Assembly: GCA_044449445.1 (NCBI GenBank)
Contig: JBIOIA010000014.1
Coordinates: forward strand, 1-26,235
DNA from: DASXPG01 sp044449445
GTDB lineage: Bacteria; Gemmatimonadota; Gemmatimonadetes; Gemmatimonadales; JACORV01
Reading direction: 5' to 3'
Length of the DNA stretch: 26,235 nucleotides
Positions 8,058-16,082 of the stretch are shown here, piece by piece. The translations under genes were made by a program, and so were the position numbers. Numbering within the stretch: position 1 is the stretch's first letter; each line of letters begins with the position of its first letter. The notes beneath the pieces are model-generated. The model did not search any database and was not told where the DNA came from. It worked only from the letters and a program-made list of their open reading frames with translations.

Positions 8058-8085
8058 GCCCCGACCGGCTTGCGCCGATCGGGGC
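8058..8085. terminator. GNRA-capped 12-bp hairpin between converging transcripts
   Basis: Arms 8058-8069 and 8074-8085 pair over 12 positions with one G-T wobble. Read leftward, the loop is GCAA, a GNRA tetraloop. It sits between the ABC permease stop and the 3' end of the tRNA-Asn, so it could stop both converging transcripts. No T-tract follows on either strand, so intrinsic termination is inferred from hairpin strength and position only. It may instead protect or help process 3' ends. Confidence 0.5.
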
Positions 8086-8090
8086 CCCAA

Positions 8091-8166
8091 TGGCTCCCGA
8101 GGAGGGACTCGAACCCCCGACCCGCCGGTTAACAGCCGGCTGCTCTACCGACTGAGCTACTCGGGA
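8091..8166 (-). tRNA. tRNA-Asn(GTT)
   Basis: A 76-base cloverleaf with encoded CCA. The acceptor stem is TCCCGAG/CTCGGGA with discriminator G. The D arm GCTCAGTCGGTAGAGC is followed by an anticodon stem GCCGG/CCGGC with loop CTGTTAA, giving anticodon GTT. The T arm GGGGG-TTCGAGT-CCCTC has one G-T pair. All arms close in the expected positions. It lies between the Wza-like gene and a hairpin, with its own promoter immediately upstream. Confidence 0.97.
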
Positions 8167-8174
8167 AGAACCGA

Positions 8175-8203
8175 ATGGTAGAAGCGCTGATGCGGCGAGT
8201 CAA
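8175..8203 (-). promoter_or_regulatory. Promoter of the tRNA-Asn gene
   Basis: On the minus strand TTGACT (8203-8198; 5 of 6 matches to TTGACA) is followed after exactly 17 bases by TACCAT (8180-8175; 4 of 6 to TATAAT). Only 8 bases lie between the -10 and the mature tRNA 5' end. It falls between the stop of the Wza-like gene at 8216 and the tRNA. It is the best housekeeping-type promoter in the window. Confidence 0.75.
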
Positions 8204-8215
8204 CGCCGCGCGCGG

Positions 8216-8869
8216 CTACTTCTGCGCTACGTAGATCACCAGCGCGAGGTTCGCGAGCGAAAGCAGCAGCGACGCGGTGGCGAGTGTGATGGGCTTGCGC
8301 GGCACGAGGATCTGGTCGCCCGAGCGGATGCCGAGCTCGCGCAGCGTCGCGCGCGCCACCGCCTGGCTGGCCAGCGCCACATGGTACTCCTGCCCGCCGC
8401 GCAGCAGCCGGATCTGGCTCTCGCGCGCATCGTGCGTCGGCCCGCCGGCCTCCGCGAGCACGTCGTACACGGTCATCGTCGGGTCCACGCTGTAGAGCCC
8501 GGGTCTCATGATCTCGCCCAGCACGGCCACGCGGTACTTCGGCGTGACGGTGACCAGGCTCTGCGTGTAGAGCTGGCCGATCTCGCGCCGGATGCGCGCG
8601 CGCAGATCGGCGATGGACATACCCTGGACCGAGAACTCGCCGACGACCGGGAGCGTGACGTTCAGGTTCTCGTTGACCGGGAATTCGCCCGACAGCTCCT
8701 CGTGCCCGAACACCTGGACCTTCACGATGTCGCCGGGCCTGAGCGCGAGCGCCGAGCTGTCGGCGCCCGCCGGGGCGAGCGCCTGGGTCGCCATGCCGCC
8801 GCCGCAGGCACCGACGACGGCGAGGGCCGCGAGGGCGCAGCTGGCGAGGAGAAACCGGGCCGGACGCAT
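8216..8869 (-). CDS. Wza-like polysaccharide export lipoprotein (short form)
   Basis: Outer-membrane polysaccharide export family protein, 217 residues. Seen: a signal peptide ending in a lipobox VGAC with lipidated Cys22; the polysaccharide-export domain starting LRPGDIVKVQVFGHEEL (43-59) with the pattern NENLNVTLPVVGEFSVQGM and IADLRARI; an SLBB-type domain (KYRVAVLGEIMRPGLYSVD, about 111-129, with GDQILVP at 184-190); and a C-terminal hydrophobic helix at about 195-215, reminiscent of the helix with which Wza crosses the outer membrane. It is shorter than Wza (about 360-380) because only one SLBB copy is present. The ATG at 8869 lies 8 bases after the uvrA stop, so it is probably co-transcribed with uvrA. 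No Wzc, Wzx or glycosyltransferase genes are in view. Confidence 0.88.
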   Translation of the reverse strand: MRPARFLLASCALAALAVVGACGGGMATQALAPAGADSSALALRPGDIVKVQVFGHEELSGEFPVNENLNVTLPVVGEFSVQGMSIADLRARIRREIGQLYTQSLVTVTPKYRVAVLGEIMRPGLYSVDPTMTVYDVLAEAGGPTHDARESQIRLLRGGQEYHVALASQAVARATLRELGIRSGDQILVPRKPITLATASLLLSLANLALVIYVAQK

Positions 8870-8877
8870 GCCCGAAG

Positions 8878-11691
8878 CTAATGGCCGGCGGCGGCAGGCG
8901 AAAGCGCCTCCAGCAGGTACTTCCCGGTCACGCTGGCCTCGTGCGCGGCGACCTGTTCCGGCGTGCCCGCGACGACCACCTTGCCGCCCTCGGCGCCCGC
9001 CCCGGGACCCAGGTCGATGATCCAGTCCGCCTTCTTCATCACGTCGAGGTGGTGCTCGATCACGAGCACCGTGTTGCCCTGGTCCACGAGCCGGTCGAGG
9101 ACCGCGAGCAGGACGCGCACGTCGTCCACGTGCAGGCCCGTCGTGGGCTCGTCGAGGATGTAGAGCTTGCGGCCCTTCTTCCGGCCCGCGGCCGCCAGCT
9201 CCCTGGCGATCTTGAGACGCTGGGCCTCGCCGCCCGACAGCGTGGTCGCGCTCTGGCCGAGGCGCAGGTAGCCAAGCCCGACCTCCGAGAGATGCCACAG
9301 CGCGCGGCCGAGCCGCTCCTGGTGGCGGAAGCGGCGCATCGCCTCCTCGACCGTGAACTGGAGCACATCCGCGATCGAGTAGCCGCGAACCTTCACGTCG
9401 AGCACCTCGCGCTTGAACCGCGTGCCGCCGCACGCCTCGCACGGCACGAACACGTCGGCGAGGAAAACCATCTCCACCTGCACGTGCCCGGCGCCCTCGC
9501 ACACCTCGCAGCGGCCGCCCGCGACGTTGAACGAGAACGTCGCGGCGCTGTAGCGGCGCGCGCGCGACGTCGGGTGCGCGGCGAACAGCTCGCGCACTTC
9601 GTCGAACGCCTTCACGTAGGTGACGGGATTGGAGCGCGGCGTGCGGCCGATGGGCGACTGGTCCACCAGCACCGCGCCGTCGAGCGCGTCGAGCCCGGTG
9701 ATCCGCTTCACCGTGCCCACGACCTCGCCCAGGTGCTCCTTCGCGCTGTGCCTGCCCTCGAAGTGGCGCTCGAGCTGGCGGTGCAGCACGTCGGCGACGA
9801 GCGTGCTCTTGCCGGAGCCGGACACGCCGGTCACGACGGTGAGTGTCGCGAGCGGAATCGCCACCGTGAGGTCCGAGAGGTTGTGCGCGCTCGCGCCCTC
9901 GAGCGTGAGCCAGCGCGGTCCGGCGCGGCGCCGCACCGACGGCACGGCGATCGAGCGCTCGCCCGAGAGGTAGCGGCCGGTGAGCGAGCTCGAGCGCAGC
10001 ATCTTCTCGTACGTGCCCTCGAACACGAGGCGGCCGCCGTGCTCGCCGGAGCCGGGACCGAGCTCCACCAGCCAATCGGCCGCGCGCATCGCCGCGATAT
10101 CGTGCTCCACGGCGAGCACGGTGTTGCCCTGGTCGGCGAGGCGGCGCAGCAGCGCCAGCAGCCGGTCGGTGTCCCGGGGGTGCAGGCCGATGGTCGGCTC
10201 GTCGAGCACGTACAGCGTGTCGGTGAGTTTCCCGCCGAGCGCGTTGGCGAGCGAGATGCGCTGTGCCTCGCCGCCCGACAGCGTGCGGGTCTGCCGGTCG
10301 AGCGTGAGGTAACCGAGCCCCACGTCGCACAGCACGCCCAGCCGCTGCACCAGCTCGCGCAGCACCGTCTCGGACACGGCGCGCTCGAACTCCGAAAGAC
10401 GGAGCGCGTCCACGCAGGCGCGCAGCTCCTCGGCCGTCAGCGCCGCCGCCTCGCCGATCGTGCGCCCCGCTACGGTGACGGCGAGCGCCTCGGGGCGGAG
10501 GCGCCGCCCCAGGCACGCGGGGCACTGGATCGCCATCTGGTACTGCCGCAGAAACACGCGGATGTACTGCTTGTAGCGCTTGCGCTCGAGCCGCTTCAGG
10601 AACGGCAGGATGCCGAGGAAGCTGCCCTTCCTGCCCGTGAGCAGGAAGCGCCGCTGGTCGGCGCCGAGTTTCTTCCACGGCACGTCGATCGGAATGCCGG
10701 CCGCCGCGCACGCGTTCCTGAGCGTCTTGCGGCGTCCCTCGTAGCGCGGCTTGGTCCAGGGGTCGATGGCGCCCTGGGCGACGGTGCGGCCAGGATCCGG
10801 GATCATCAGGCGCTCGTCGTACTCGAGGACGGCGCCGAACCCGTTGCATCCGGGACAGGCGCCGCGCGGATGGTTGAACGAAAACAGCGCCGGCGTGATG
10901 GTCGGCGCGCCGTGCCCGCACTTGAGGCAGCGGGGCGAGCTGCTGAATCGCCGCTCGGCTCCGTCCGCCGAGATCAGGGCCGCGATACCGTCACCCTCGG
11001 CGAACGCTGTCGCGACCGAGTCGGCGAGGCGGTCCGCGTTCCCGGCGAGGGTGATGCGGTCCACCACGACCAGGACGCTCGAGCGCGCGAGGTCGGCTTT
11101 CTTCGGCAGCTCGTCGAGCCGCTTCACGGCGCCGCCGAGGATGACGCGGACGAACCCCATCGCGGTCAGGTTCTCCACGATCTGCTCGTGCTTCGCCTTC
11201 ACGGCCGGGGGCATCGGGAAGGCGATCGTCGTCACGGCGTCCGCCGGTCCGCCCGTCCGCCCTTCCGCCAGCAGCGCGTCCACAACCTGCTGCACGGTGT
11301 CGGCGCGCACCTCGCCGCCGCACTCGACGCAGTGCACGTGCCCGATCCGCGCCCACAGCAGCCTGAGGTAGTCGTAGATCTCGGTCGCGGTGCCGACGAT
11401 CGAGCGGCTCGAGGTGGTCGGGTTCTTCTGTTCGATCGCCACCGCGGGCGCGATGCCGCTGACGCTGTCCATCGCGGGGCGGGGCATGCGCTCGAGGAAC
11501 TGCTTGGCGTAGGTGGACAGCGATTCGATGTAGCGCCGCTGGCCCTCGGCGTAGATCGTGTCGAAGGCGAGCGAGGACTTCCCCGAGCCGGACGGGCCGG
11601 TCAGGACGATGAAGCGCCGGTGCGGCAGGGCGAGGGTGAAGCCCTTGAGGTTGTGTTGCCGGGCCCCCCGGACGACGAGCTGTCGGTCCAC
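8878..11691 (-). CDS. uvrA: Excinuclease ABC subunit A (UvrA)
   Basis: Damage-sensing ATPase of nucleotide excision repair that loads UvrB onto DNA. The 937-residue product is normal in length. Seen: Walker A GPSGSGKS at 32-39; the first zinc module (CLKCGH then CPGCNGFG); the first-domain signature LSGGEAQRI; a second Walker A GVSGSGKS at 622-629; the zinc finger Cys728, 731, 751 and 754 with 19 residues between pairs; the second LSGGEAQRLK; and paired Walker B sequences LYVLDEPTIGLHP and LYILDEPTTGLH. The GTG at 11691 gives the canonical N-terminus (DRQLVVRGARQHNLK). A TTG 9 bases earlier is an alternative. No good Shine-Dalgarno; TATCTT lies 8 bases before the GTG. Divergent from the gene at 11772. 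Confidence 0.98.
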   Translation of the reverse strand: MDRQLVVRGARQHNLKGFTLALPHRRFIVLTGPSGSGKSSLAFDTIYAEGQRRYIESLSTYAKQFLERMPRPAMDSVSGIAPAVAIEQKNPTTSSRSIVGTATEIYDYLRLLWARIGHVHCVECGGEVRADTVQQVVDALLAEGRTGGPADAVTTIAFPMPPAVKAKHEQIVENLTAMGFVRVILGGAVKRLDELPKKADLARSSVLVVVDRITLAGNADRLADSVATAFAEGDGIAALISADGAERRFSSSPRCLKCGHGAPTITPALFSFNHPRGACPGCNGFGAVLEYDERLMIPDPGRTVAQGAIDPWTKPRYEGRRKTLRNACAAAGIPIDVPWKKLGADQRRFLLTGRKGSFLGILPFLKRLERKRYKQYIRVFLRQYQMAIQCPACLGRRLRPEALAVTVAGRTIGEAAALTAEELRACVDALRLSEFERAVSETVLRELVQRLGVLCDVGLGYLTLDRQTRTLSGGEAQRISLANALGGKLTDTLYVLDEPTIGLHPRDTDRLLALLRRLADQGNTVLAVEHDIAAMRAADWLVELGPGSGEHGGRLVFEGTYEKMLRSSSLTGRYLSGERSIAVPSVRRRAGPRWLTLEGASAHNLSDLTVAIPLATLTVVTGVSGSGKSTLVADVLHRQLERHFEGRHSAKEHLGEVVGTVKRITGLDALDGAVLVDQSPIGRTPRSNPVTYVKAFDEVRELFAAHPTSRARRYSAATFSFNVAGGRCEVCEGAGHVQVEMVFLADVFVPCEACGGTRFKREVLDVKVRGYSIADVLQFTVEEAMRRFRHQERLGRALWHLSEVGLGYLRLGQSATTLSGGEAQRLKIARELAAAGRKKGRKLYILDEPTTGLHVDDVRVLLAVLDRLVDQGNTVLVIEHHLDVMKKADWIIDLGPGAGAEGGKVVVAGTPEQVAAHEASVTGKYLLEALSPAAAGH

Positions 11692-11771
11692 AACCCCCAA
11701 AGATAGACGCGCAGTCGCGCTGACGCGCTGACGTGGCGAGCGGGCGCGAGCCGGGCTAGGTTCCCACCCCA
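11692..11771. promoter_or_regulatory. Divergent uvrA / UPF0104 promoter region
   Basis: 80 bases between two divergent starts. Toward uvrA, TATCTT (11705-11700, minus) ends 8 bases before the GTG. Toward the plus gene, TAGGTT (11757-11762) ends 9 bases before the ATG, and the bases between are pyrimidine-rich with no Shine-Dalgarno. Between them is a tandem 8-base repeat, GCTGACGC (11719-11726) and GCTGACGT (11727-11734). The -35 positions match TTGACA poorly. Both genes look leaderless; the repeat may be an operator. Confidence 0.4.
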
Positions 11772-12857
11772 ATGGCCGCCATCCTGACCCCGCGCACGCT
11801 GAAGCGCGGGCTCCAGCTGTTCTTTCTCGTCTCCATCCTCGGCGTCGCGGCGGTGTTCCTGAGGACCGGCGCGTGGACTGCGACGCTGGATGCCTTCGCG
11901 CAGGTGCGTCCCGGCTGGATGATCGTGGCCCTGGTGCTCGCCTCCTCCGACTGGCTCGGCGGCGGGCTCCGGATCTGGCTGCTGACGCGCCACGTGCACC
12001 GCGGCACGCCGTTCTGGGGCATGGTCATGGCGGGCGGCCTCACGGCCTGGGCCGCGTACCTCACCCCGGCGCAGACCGGCGGCGGGCCGACGATGATCCT
12101 GACGATGAAACGCTTCGGCGTGCCGCTGCCCGAGGCGATGACGTCCACCGCTATGAGCTTCCTCACGACCATCATCTTCTTCGCGATCGCGGGCCCGCTC
12201 GCGATCTTCCTGGGCGCGGGCACGTCGCTCGCGGGCCACGGTATCGGCGTGGTGTCGCTGTACGGCGTGTTCAAGGTGAGCGCGACGATGTTCGCGGTGA
12301 TCGGCGTCGTGCTGATCCTGGCGCTGGGCTTTCCGGCGGTGACCGCGCGGCTGTTCCACCGGCTGGTGGATTGGCTCGACCGGCGCGGCAACGAGAAGGT
12401 CGCGCGCCGAGTGGACCTGATGCGCGCCGGCATCGACCGGATGCACGACTGCACGATATTGTACTTCCGCACCTGGAGCGGGCTCGCGCAGCTCGTCATC
12501 GGCGTGCTGACCAGCGGCCTCGCCCACGCGAACCGGCTGATCGCGGGCTACGTGGCGATGCGCGCGCTCGGCGTGCACGCGAATTTCTTCGACGTCCTCA
12601 TCATCCAGGTCATCGTGTCGTTCCTGCTCTACTTCGCGCCGACGCCCGGCGGCGCCGGCGCCGCCGAGGCGCTCTCGGCCGCCGTCATGCACGTGTACAT
12701 CCCCAACTCGCTGCTGCCCGCGTACACGATCATCTGGCGCTTCACCATGAGCTACGCCACGGTGATCTTCGGCACGTTCGTCTTCTACAAGCTCCTGGGC
12801 GGCCGGCTCGAGGACGCGGCCCTTGCCCGGGAGGCGGCCCCCGCCAGTCCCGCGTGA
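11772..12857 (+). CDS. UPF0104 / LPG-synthase-TM family membrane protein
   Basis: Polytopic inner-membrane protein of 361 residues in the family of the LPG (lysylphosphatidylglycerol) synthase membrane domain, YbhN and AglD, proposed flippases or lipid-handling membrane modules. About eight spans are visible, beginning LQLFFLVSILGVAAVFL (15-31). The family hallmark PTPGGAGAAEAL lies near 297-308. The YLTPAQTGGGP loop near 97-107 also fits. There is no soluble synthase domain, so it is the stand-alone type. The ATG at 11772 has no Shine-Dalgarno. The stop overlaps the GTG of the following ABC exporter (GTGA), which suggests that the two act on the same lipid or envelope substrate; that is inference. 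Confidence 0.85.
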   Translation: MAAILTPRTLKRGLQLFFLVSILGVAAVFLRTGAWTATLDAFAQVRPGWMIVALVLASSDWLGGGLRIWLLTRHVHRGTPFWGMVMAGGLTAWAAYLTPAQTGGGPTMILTMKRFGVPLPEAMTSTAMSFLTTIIFFAIAGPLAIFLGAGTSLAGHGIGVVSLYGVFKVSATMFAVIGVVLILALGFPAVTARLFHRLVDWLDRRGNEKVARRVDLMRAGIDRMHDCTILYFRTWSGLAQLVIGVLTSGLAHANRLIAGYVAMRALGVHANFFDVLIIQVIVSFLLYFAPTPGGAGAAEALSAAVMHVYIPNSLLPAYTIIWRFTMSYATVIFGTFVFYKLLGGRLEDAALAREAAPASPA

Positions 12858-14662
12858 GCGCCCCGCTGCACGAAGAAGAGTCCCTCGGCCGTCCCTACGA
12901 CGCCGCGATCGTCCGCCGGCTGCTGCGGTATCTGCGGCCGTACCGCGGCTCGGTCGTCCTCGCGCTCCTGCTGATGGCGGTCGCCGCGCTGGTCCAGCTC
13001 GTCGGGCCGACCCTGACCCAGATCGCGATCGACCGCGCGATCCCCGCGAAGGACCTCGGGCTGGCGCGAACGCTGGCCCTGCTGTTCGCCGGCTCGCTCG
13101 TGATCCAGTTCGTCGTCGAGTACGCCCAGGCGCTGCTCACCGCGAGGATCGGGCAGCAGGCGATGCTCGACCTGAGGATGGAGCTGTTCACCAAGCTCCA
13201 GCGGCTCGACGTGACCACCTACGACCGCAACCCCGTCGGGCGCCTCATGACGCGCGTGACCAGCGACGTCGAGGCCCTGAACGATCTGTTCACGACCGGC
13301 GTCGTCGCGCTCCTGGGCGACTTTCTCACGCTCGGCGCGATCATGGTGTGGATGCTCTGGATGGATTGGCGGCTGGCCCTCGCGACGCTCGTCATCCTGC
13401 CCGGCATCGCCGCGCTCGCGCAGAAGTTCCGCATGCGGATGCGAGAGGCGTACCGCGACATCAGGGTGCGGCTCGCGCGCATCAACTCGTTCCTCCAGGA
13501 GCACCTCTCGGGGATGCGCGTCATCCAGCTGTTCGGCCGCGAGGCCTGGACGGCCGAGCGGCATGGCGAGGTGAACCGCGCGCACCTCCATGCGCAGCTC
13601 GTGTCCATCAGCGTGTTCGCGTGGCTGTTCCCGGTGCTCGAGGTGCTTATCGCGATCGCGCTGGCGAGCGTGCTGGTGTTCGGCGGGCACCGGGTGCTCA
13701 TGGGCTCGCTCACGGTCGGCGTGCTGGCCGCATTCTTCCAGCTCGCCCGTCGCTTCTTCCAGCCGATGCAGGACCTGGCCGACAAGCTCAACGCCGTGCA
13801 GGCCGCGGTCGCCAGCTCGGAGCGGGTGTTCCGGCTGCTGGATGAGCCCGAGTCCATCACGGATCCCGTGCGTCCGGTGCGTCTGGTGCGCCCGGCGCGT
13901 GGCGACGTCGTGTTCGACGACGTGTGGTTCCGCTACCCGACGCGGGAGGCCCGCGGCGCGGACGAGGGCTGGGTACTGCGTGGCGTGTCGTTCGAGGCGT
14001 TCGCCGGGCAGACCGTCGCGCTGGTGGGGCACACCGGCGCCGGCAAGACGACCATCCTGAGCCTGCTGCTGCGCTATTACGACGTCGAGAAGGGCAGGAT
14101 CACGATCGACGGCGTGGACCTCCGCGCTCTCGGCCAGTCCGAGCTGCGCGAGCTGATCGGTTTCGTGCAGCAGGACATCTTCCTGTTCACGGGCGACGTG
14201 CGCTCGAACATCGCCCTGGCGCGGCCGATGAGCGAGGAGGCGGTGCGCGCCGCGGCCCGGCGCGTGGGCGCCGACCGGTTCATCGCGCGGCTGCCCGAGG
14301 GCTACGCGCACCGGCTCGGCGAGCGGGGCCAGAGCCTCTCGGTGGGTGAACGGCAGCTGCTCTCGTTCACCCGCGCGCTGGCTGCCGAGCCGACCGTGCT
14401 CGTTCTGGACGAGGCCACGAGCTCCGTGGACGCCGAGGCGGAGGCCGCGATCCAGGAGGCGACCGCCGAGCTGATGCGCGGGCGCACCTGCATCGTCGTG
14501 GCCCACCGGCTCTCAACGGTCCAGCACGCGGACCAGATTCTGGTGCTGCATCACGGGGTCCTGCGCGAGCGTGGAACGCACCGGGACCTGCTGGCCCGGG
14601 GCGGCCTGTACGAGAAGCTTTACCACCTCCAGCTGGGGGCCAAGCTCACGGCCCTGCCGTGA
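12854..14662 (+). CDS. ABC exporter, fused membrane and ATPase domains (MsbA/MdlB-like)
   Basis: Full-length half-transporter of 602 residues, with an ABC type 1 membrane domain (about 30-340, six spans) followed by the ATPase domain. Seen: Walker A GHTGAGKTT at 392-400, Q-loop FVQQDIFLF, signature LSVGERQLLSF near 494-504 (LSVGE rather than LSGGQ), Walker B VLVLDEATSSVD and switch His in VAHRLSTV. The LSVGERQ form is common in MdlB/YheH-type exporters, some of which pair with a second half. No second half-transporter is adjacent, so it may act as a homodimer or with a distant partner. GTG at 12854 overlaps the upstream stop, coupling it to the UPF0104 protein. The substrate is probably a lipid or hydrophobic compound. 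Confidence 0.92.
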   Translation: MSAPLHEEESLGRPYDAAIVRRLLRYLRPYRGSVVLALLLMAVAALVQLVGPTLTQIAIDRAIPAKDLGLARTLALLFAGSLVIQFVVEYAQALLTARIGQQAMLDLRMELFTKLQRLDVTTYDRNPVGRLMTRVTSDVEALNDLFTTGVVALLGDFLTLGAIMVWMLWMDWRLALATLVILPGIAALAQKFRMRMREAYRDIRVRLARINSFLQEHLSGMRVIQLFGREAWTAERHGEVNRAHLHAQLVSISVFAWLFPVLEVLIAIALASVLVFGGHRVLMGSLTVGVLAAFFQLARRFFQPMQDLADKLNAVQAAVASSERVFRLLDEPESITDPVRPVRLVRPARGDVVFDDVWFRYPTREARGADEGWVLRGVSFEAFAGQTVALVGHTGAGKTTILSLLLRYYDVEKGRITIDGVDLRALGQSELRELIGFVQQDIFLFTGDVRSNIALARPMSEEAVRAAARRVGADRFIARLPEGYAHRLGERGQSLSVGERQLLSFTRALAAEPTVLVLDEATSSVDAEAEAAIQEATAELMRGRTCIVVAHRLSTVQHADQILVLHHGVLRERGTHRDLLARGGLYEKLYHLQLGAKLTALP

Positions 14663-14674
14663 CTTAGCGCGTCC

Positions 14675-14703
14675 TTGCACCCGGTTTGCGGGCCAGATAG
14701 GTT
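14675..14703 (+). promoter_or_regulatory. Candidate promoter of the FHA-PP2C operon
   Basis: TTGCAC (14675-14680), 17 bases, then TAGGTT (14698-14703). Transcription would start about 34 bases before the ATG at 14744, leaving room for the Shine-Dalgarno GAGG (14733-14736, 7 bases before the ATG). The match is moderate (3 of 6 in each hexamer). A TTGACG at 14704 is a possible alternative -35 but lacks a good -10. Confidence 0.4.
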
Positions 14704-14743
14704 TTGACGTTCCCCAGATGTTCCTCAGGATTGAGGCGCGCCG

Positions 14744-16072
14744 ATGGCGTTCATAGAGTACGGCGGGACTCGGCACCAGATCCCGGCGGGTGAGATGCTC
14801 ATCGGCAATGGCGCCGATTGTCACCTGCGGCTCGAGGGGCCTGCGGTCGCTCCCCGGCACGCCGTACTCACGACTGCGCCCGATAACTCAGTGTCCATCC
14901 GCAAGTTGGCCGAGAAGGGCGTGGAGGTGAACGGCGTCGCGATGGGCCCGCTGCCGCAGCCGCTGCTGCACGGCGACAAGGTGACGATCGGCGGCGTGGA
15001 TCTCCTGTACGTCGACGAGCATAAGAGCGGCAGCACCCAGTACGTCTCGGCCCAGAAACTGCAGGAGCTGGTCGGCGCGGCGAAGCCCAAGGCCGGCGGC
15101 GCCGCGGGGAAGCCCACGGCGGCGACCGGCGGCCGGATCGTCTCGCTCACCGACGGTCGCGAGTACCAGGTCGTCGGCACGTCGCTGAAGTTCGGTCGCG
15201 ACGCTTCCGCCGACGTGGTCGTCGCGGGCACGCAAGTCTCGCGGCGTCATGCCGAGATCGTGCAGTCGCCGCGCGGCTACATCCTGGTGGACAACAGCAC
15301 CAACGGCACGTGGGTCAACGGCGAGCGGGTTCAGAATCAGCGGCTGCTGGCGCGCGCCGACGTGATCCGGATCGGCGAAGAGGAGTTCCGGTTCTACGCC
15401 GATGCCGCTCCCGCGGCGTCAGCGCCGCCGGCGACCGCCACGCCGGTGATGCCGCCACCGCCCGCACCGCCCGCGCCGCCGCCGCCCGCGCCGCCCGCGG
15501 CCGCGGCCCCGGCACCACCGCCGCCTGCCGCCAAGCCACCGGCCGCTGCCGCCAAACTCGTATCAACGGGCTATTTCCAGACCCCGCCCAAACCCGTGCC
15601 TGCGGTGCCGCCGCCAGCGGCCTCAATCCCGCTGCCGCCTGCCCCTGCCGCCTCAAGCGCGCCTGCACCTGCCAAACCCGCGGGGCCTCAGGCCCTGGCG
15701 AAATTCCTGGTGCGCACCGGCAACCTCAAGGGCCAGCGGCTGTACGTGAAGGTCCCGATCGTGAACATCGGGCGCGCCGACTACAACGACCTCGTCATCC
15801 CCGACGATTCGGTCTCGAGCCAGCACGCGAAGCTGACGCGCCGCGAGGGCGTGTGGATCCTGACCGACCTGGGCTCGACCAACGGCACGCTGGTGGACGG
15901 CGAGAAGGTCTCGGGTGACATGCCGATCGCGCCCGGGGCGTTCGTGCGCTTCGGCGACGTGCAGCTGGTGTTCGAGCCGACCGACGATGACGCCGGCATG
16001 GGCAAGGCCCAGGGCACGCGCGCCATGTCGGCCGTCAAGCTCGACGACCTCAAGCCGCCGACTGGGCGTTAG
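14744..16072 (+). CDS. Triple FHA-domain protein with Pro/Ala-rich linker
   Basis: Cytoplasmic phosphothreonine-reader protein of 442 residues without signal peptide or membrane span. FHA-2 (about 130-222) and FHA-3 (about 318-412) keep the phosphate-binding set: FGRDASADVVV, SRRHAEI and STNGTWVNG in the first; IGRADYNDLVI, SSQHAKL and GSTNGTLVDG in the second. FHA-1 (1-92) keeps the fold outline (LIGNGADCHL, APRHAVL, VEVNG) but has Asn where the conserved Arg of GR should be, so it may not bind phosphothreonine. A low-complexity Pro/Ala linker covers about 222-316. SGSTQYVS (95-102) just after FHA-1 is a possible phospho-acceptor site. Start ATG has a good GAGG. The PP2C gene follows after 10 bases. 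Confidence 0.92.
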   Translation: MAFIEYGGTRHQIPAGEMLIGNGADCHLRLEGPAVAPRHAVLTTAPDNSVSIRKLAEKGVEVNGVAMGPLPQPLLHGDKVTIGGVDLLYVDEHKSGSTQYVSAQKLQELVGAAKPKAGGAAGKPTAATGGRIVSLTDGREYQVVGTSLKFGRDASADVVVAGTQVSRRHAEIVQSPRGYILVDNSTNGTWVNGERVQNQRLLARADVIRIGEEEFRFYADAAPAASAPPATATPVMPPPPAPPAPPPPAPPAAAAPAPPPPAAKPPAAAAKLVSTGYFQTPPKPVPAVPPPAASIPLPPAPAASSAPAPAKPAGPQALAKFLVRTGNLKGQRLYVKVPIVNIGRADYNDLVIPDDSVSSQHAKLTRREGVWILTDLGSTNGTLVDGEKVSGDMPIAPGAFVRFGDVQLVFEPTDDDAGMGKAQGTRAMSAVKLDDLKPPTGR

Positions 16073-16082
16073 GCGGTTGCGC

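Noticed and set aside
8870..10921. N-terminal extension of the Wza-like protein by about 680 residues in frame
   Set aside because: The extension is uvrA sequence read in the wrong frame; the real protein starts at 8869 with a signal peptide and lipobox.
8881..11706. A 941-codon open frame on the plus strand opposite uvrA
   Set aside because: Low-complexity Arg/Ala/Glu/His composition and exact antiparallel placement to a certain UvrA gene; no motifs.
15420..15700. Pro/Ala-rich repeat stretch as a possible DNA repeat array or CRISPR
   Set aside because: It is an in-frame low-complexity protein linker between FHA domains, with no regular repeat unit or spacers.
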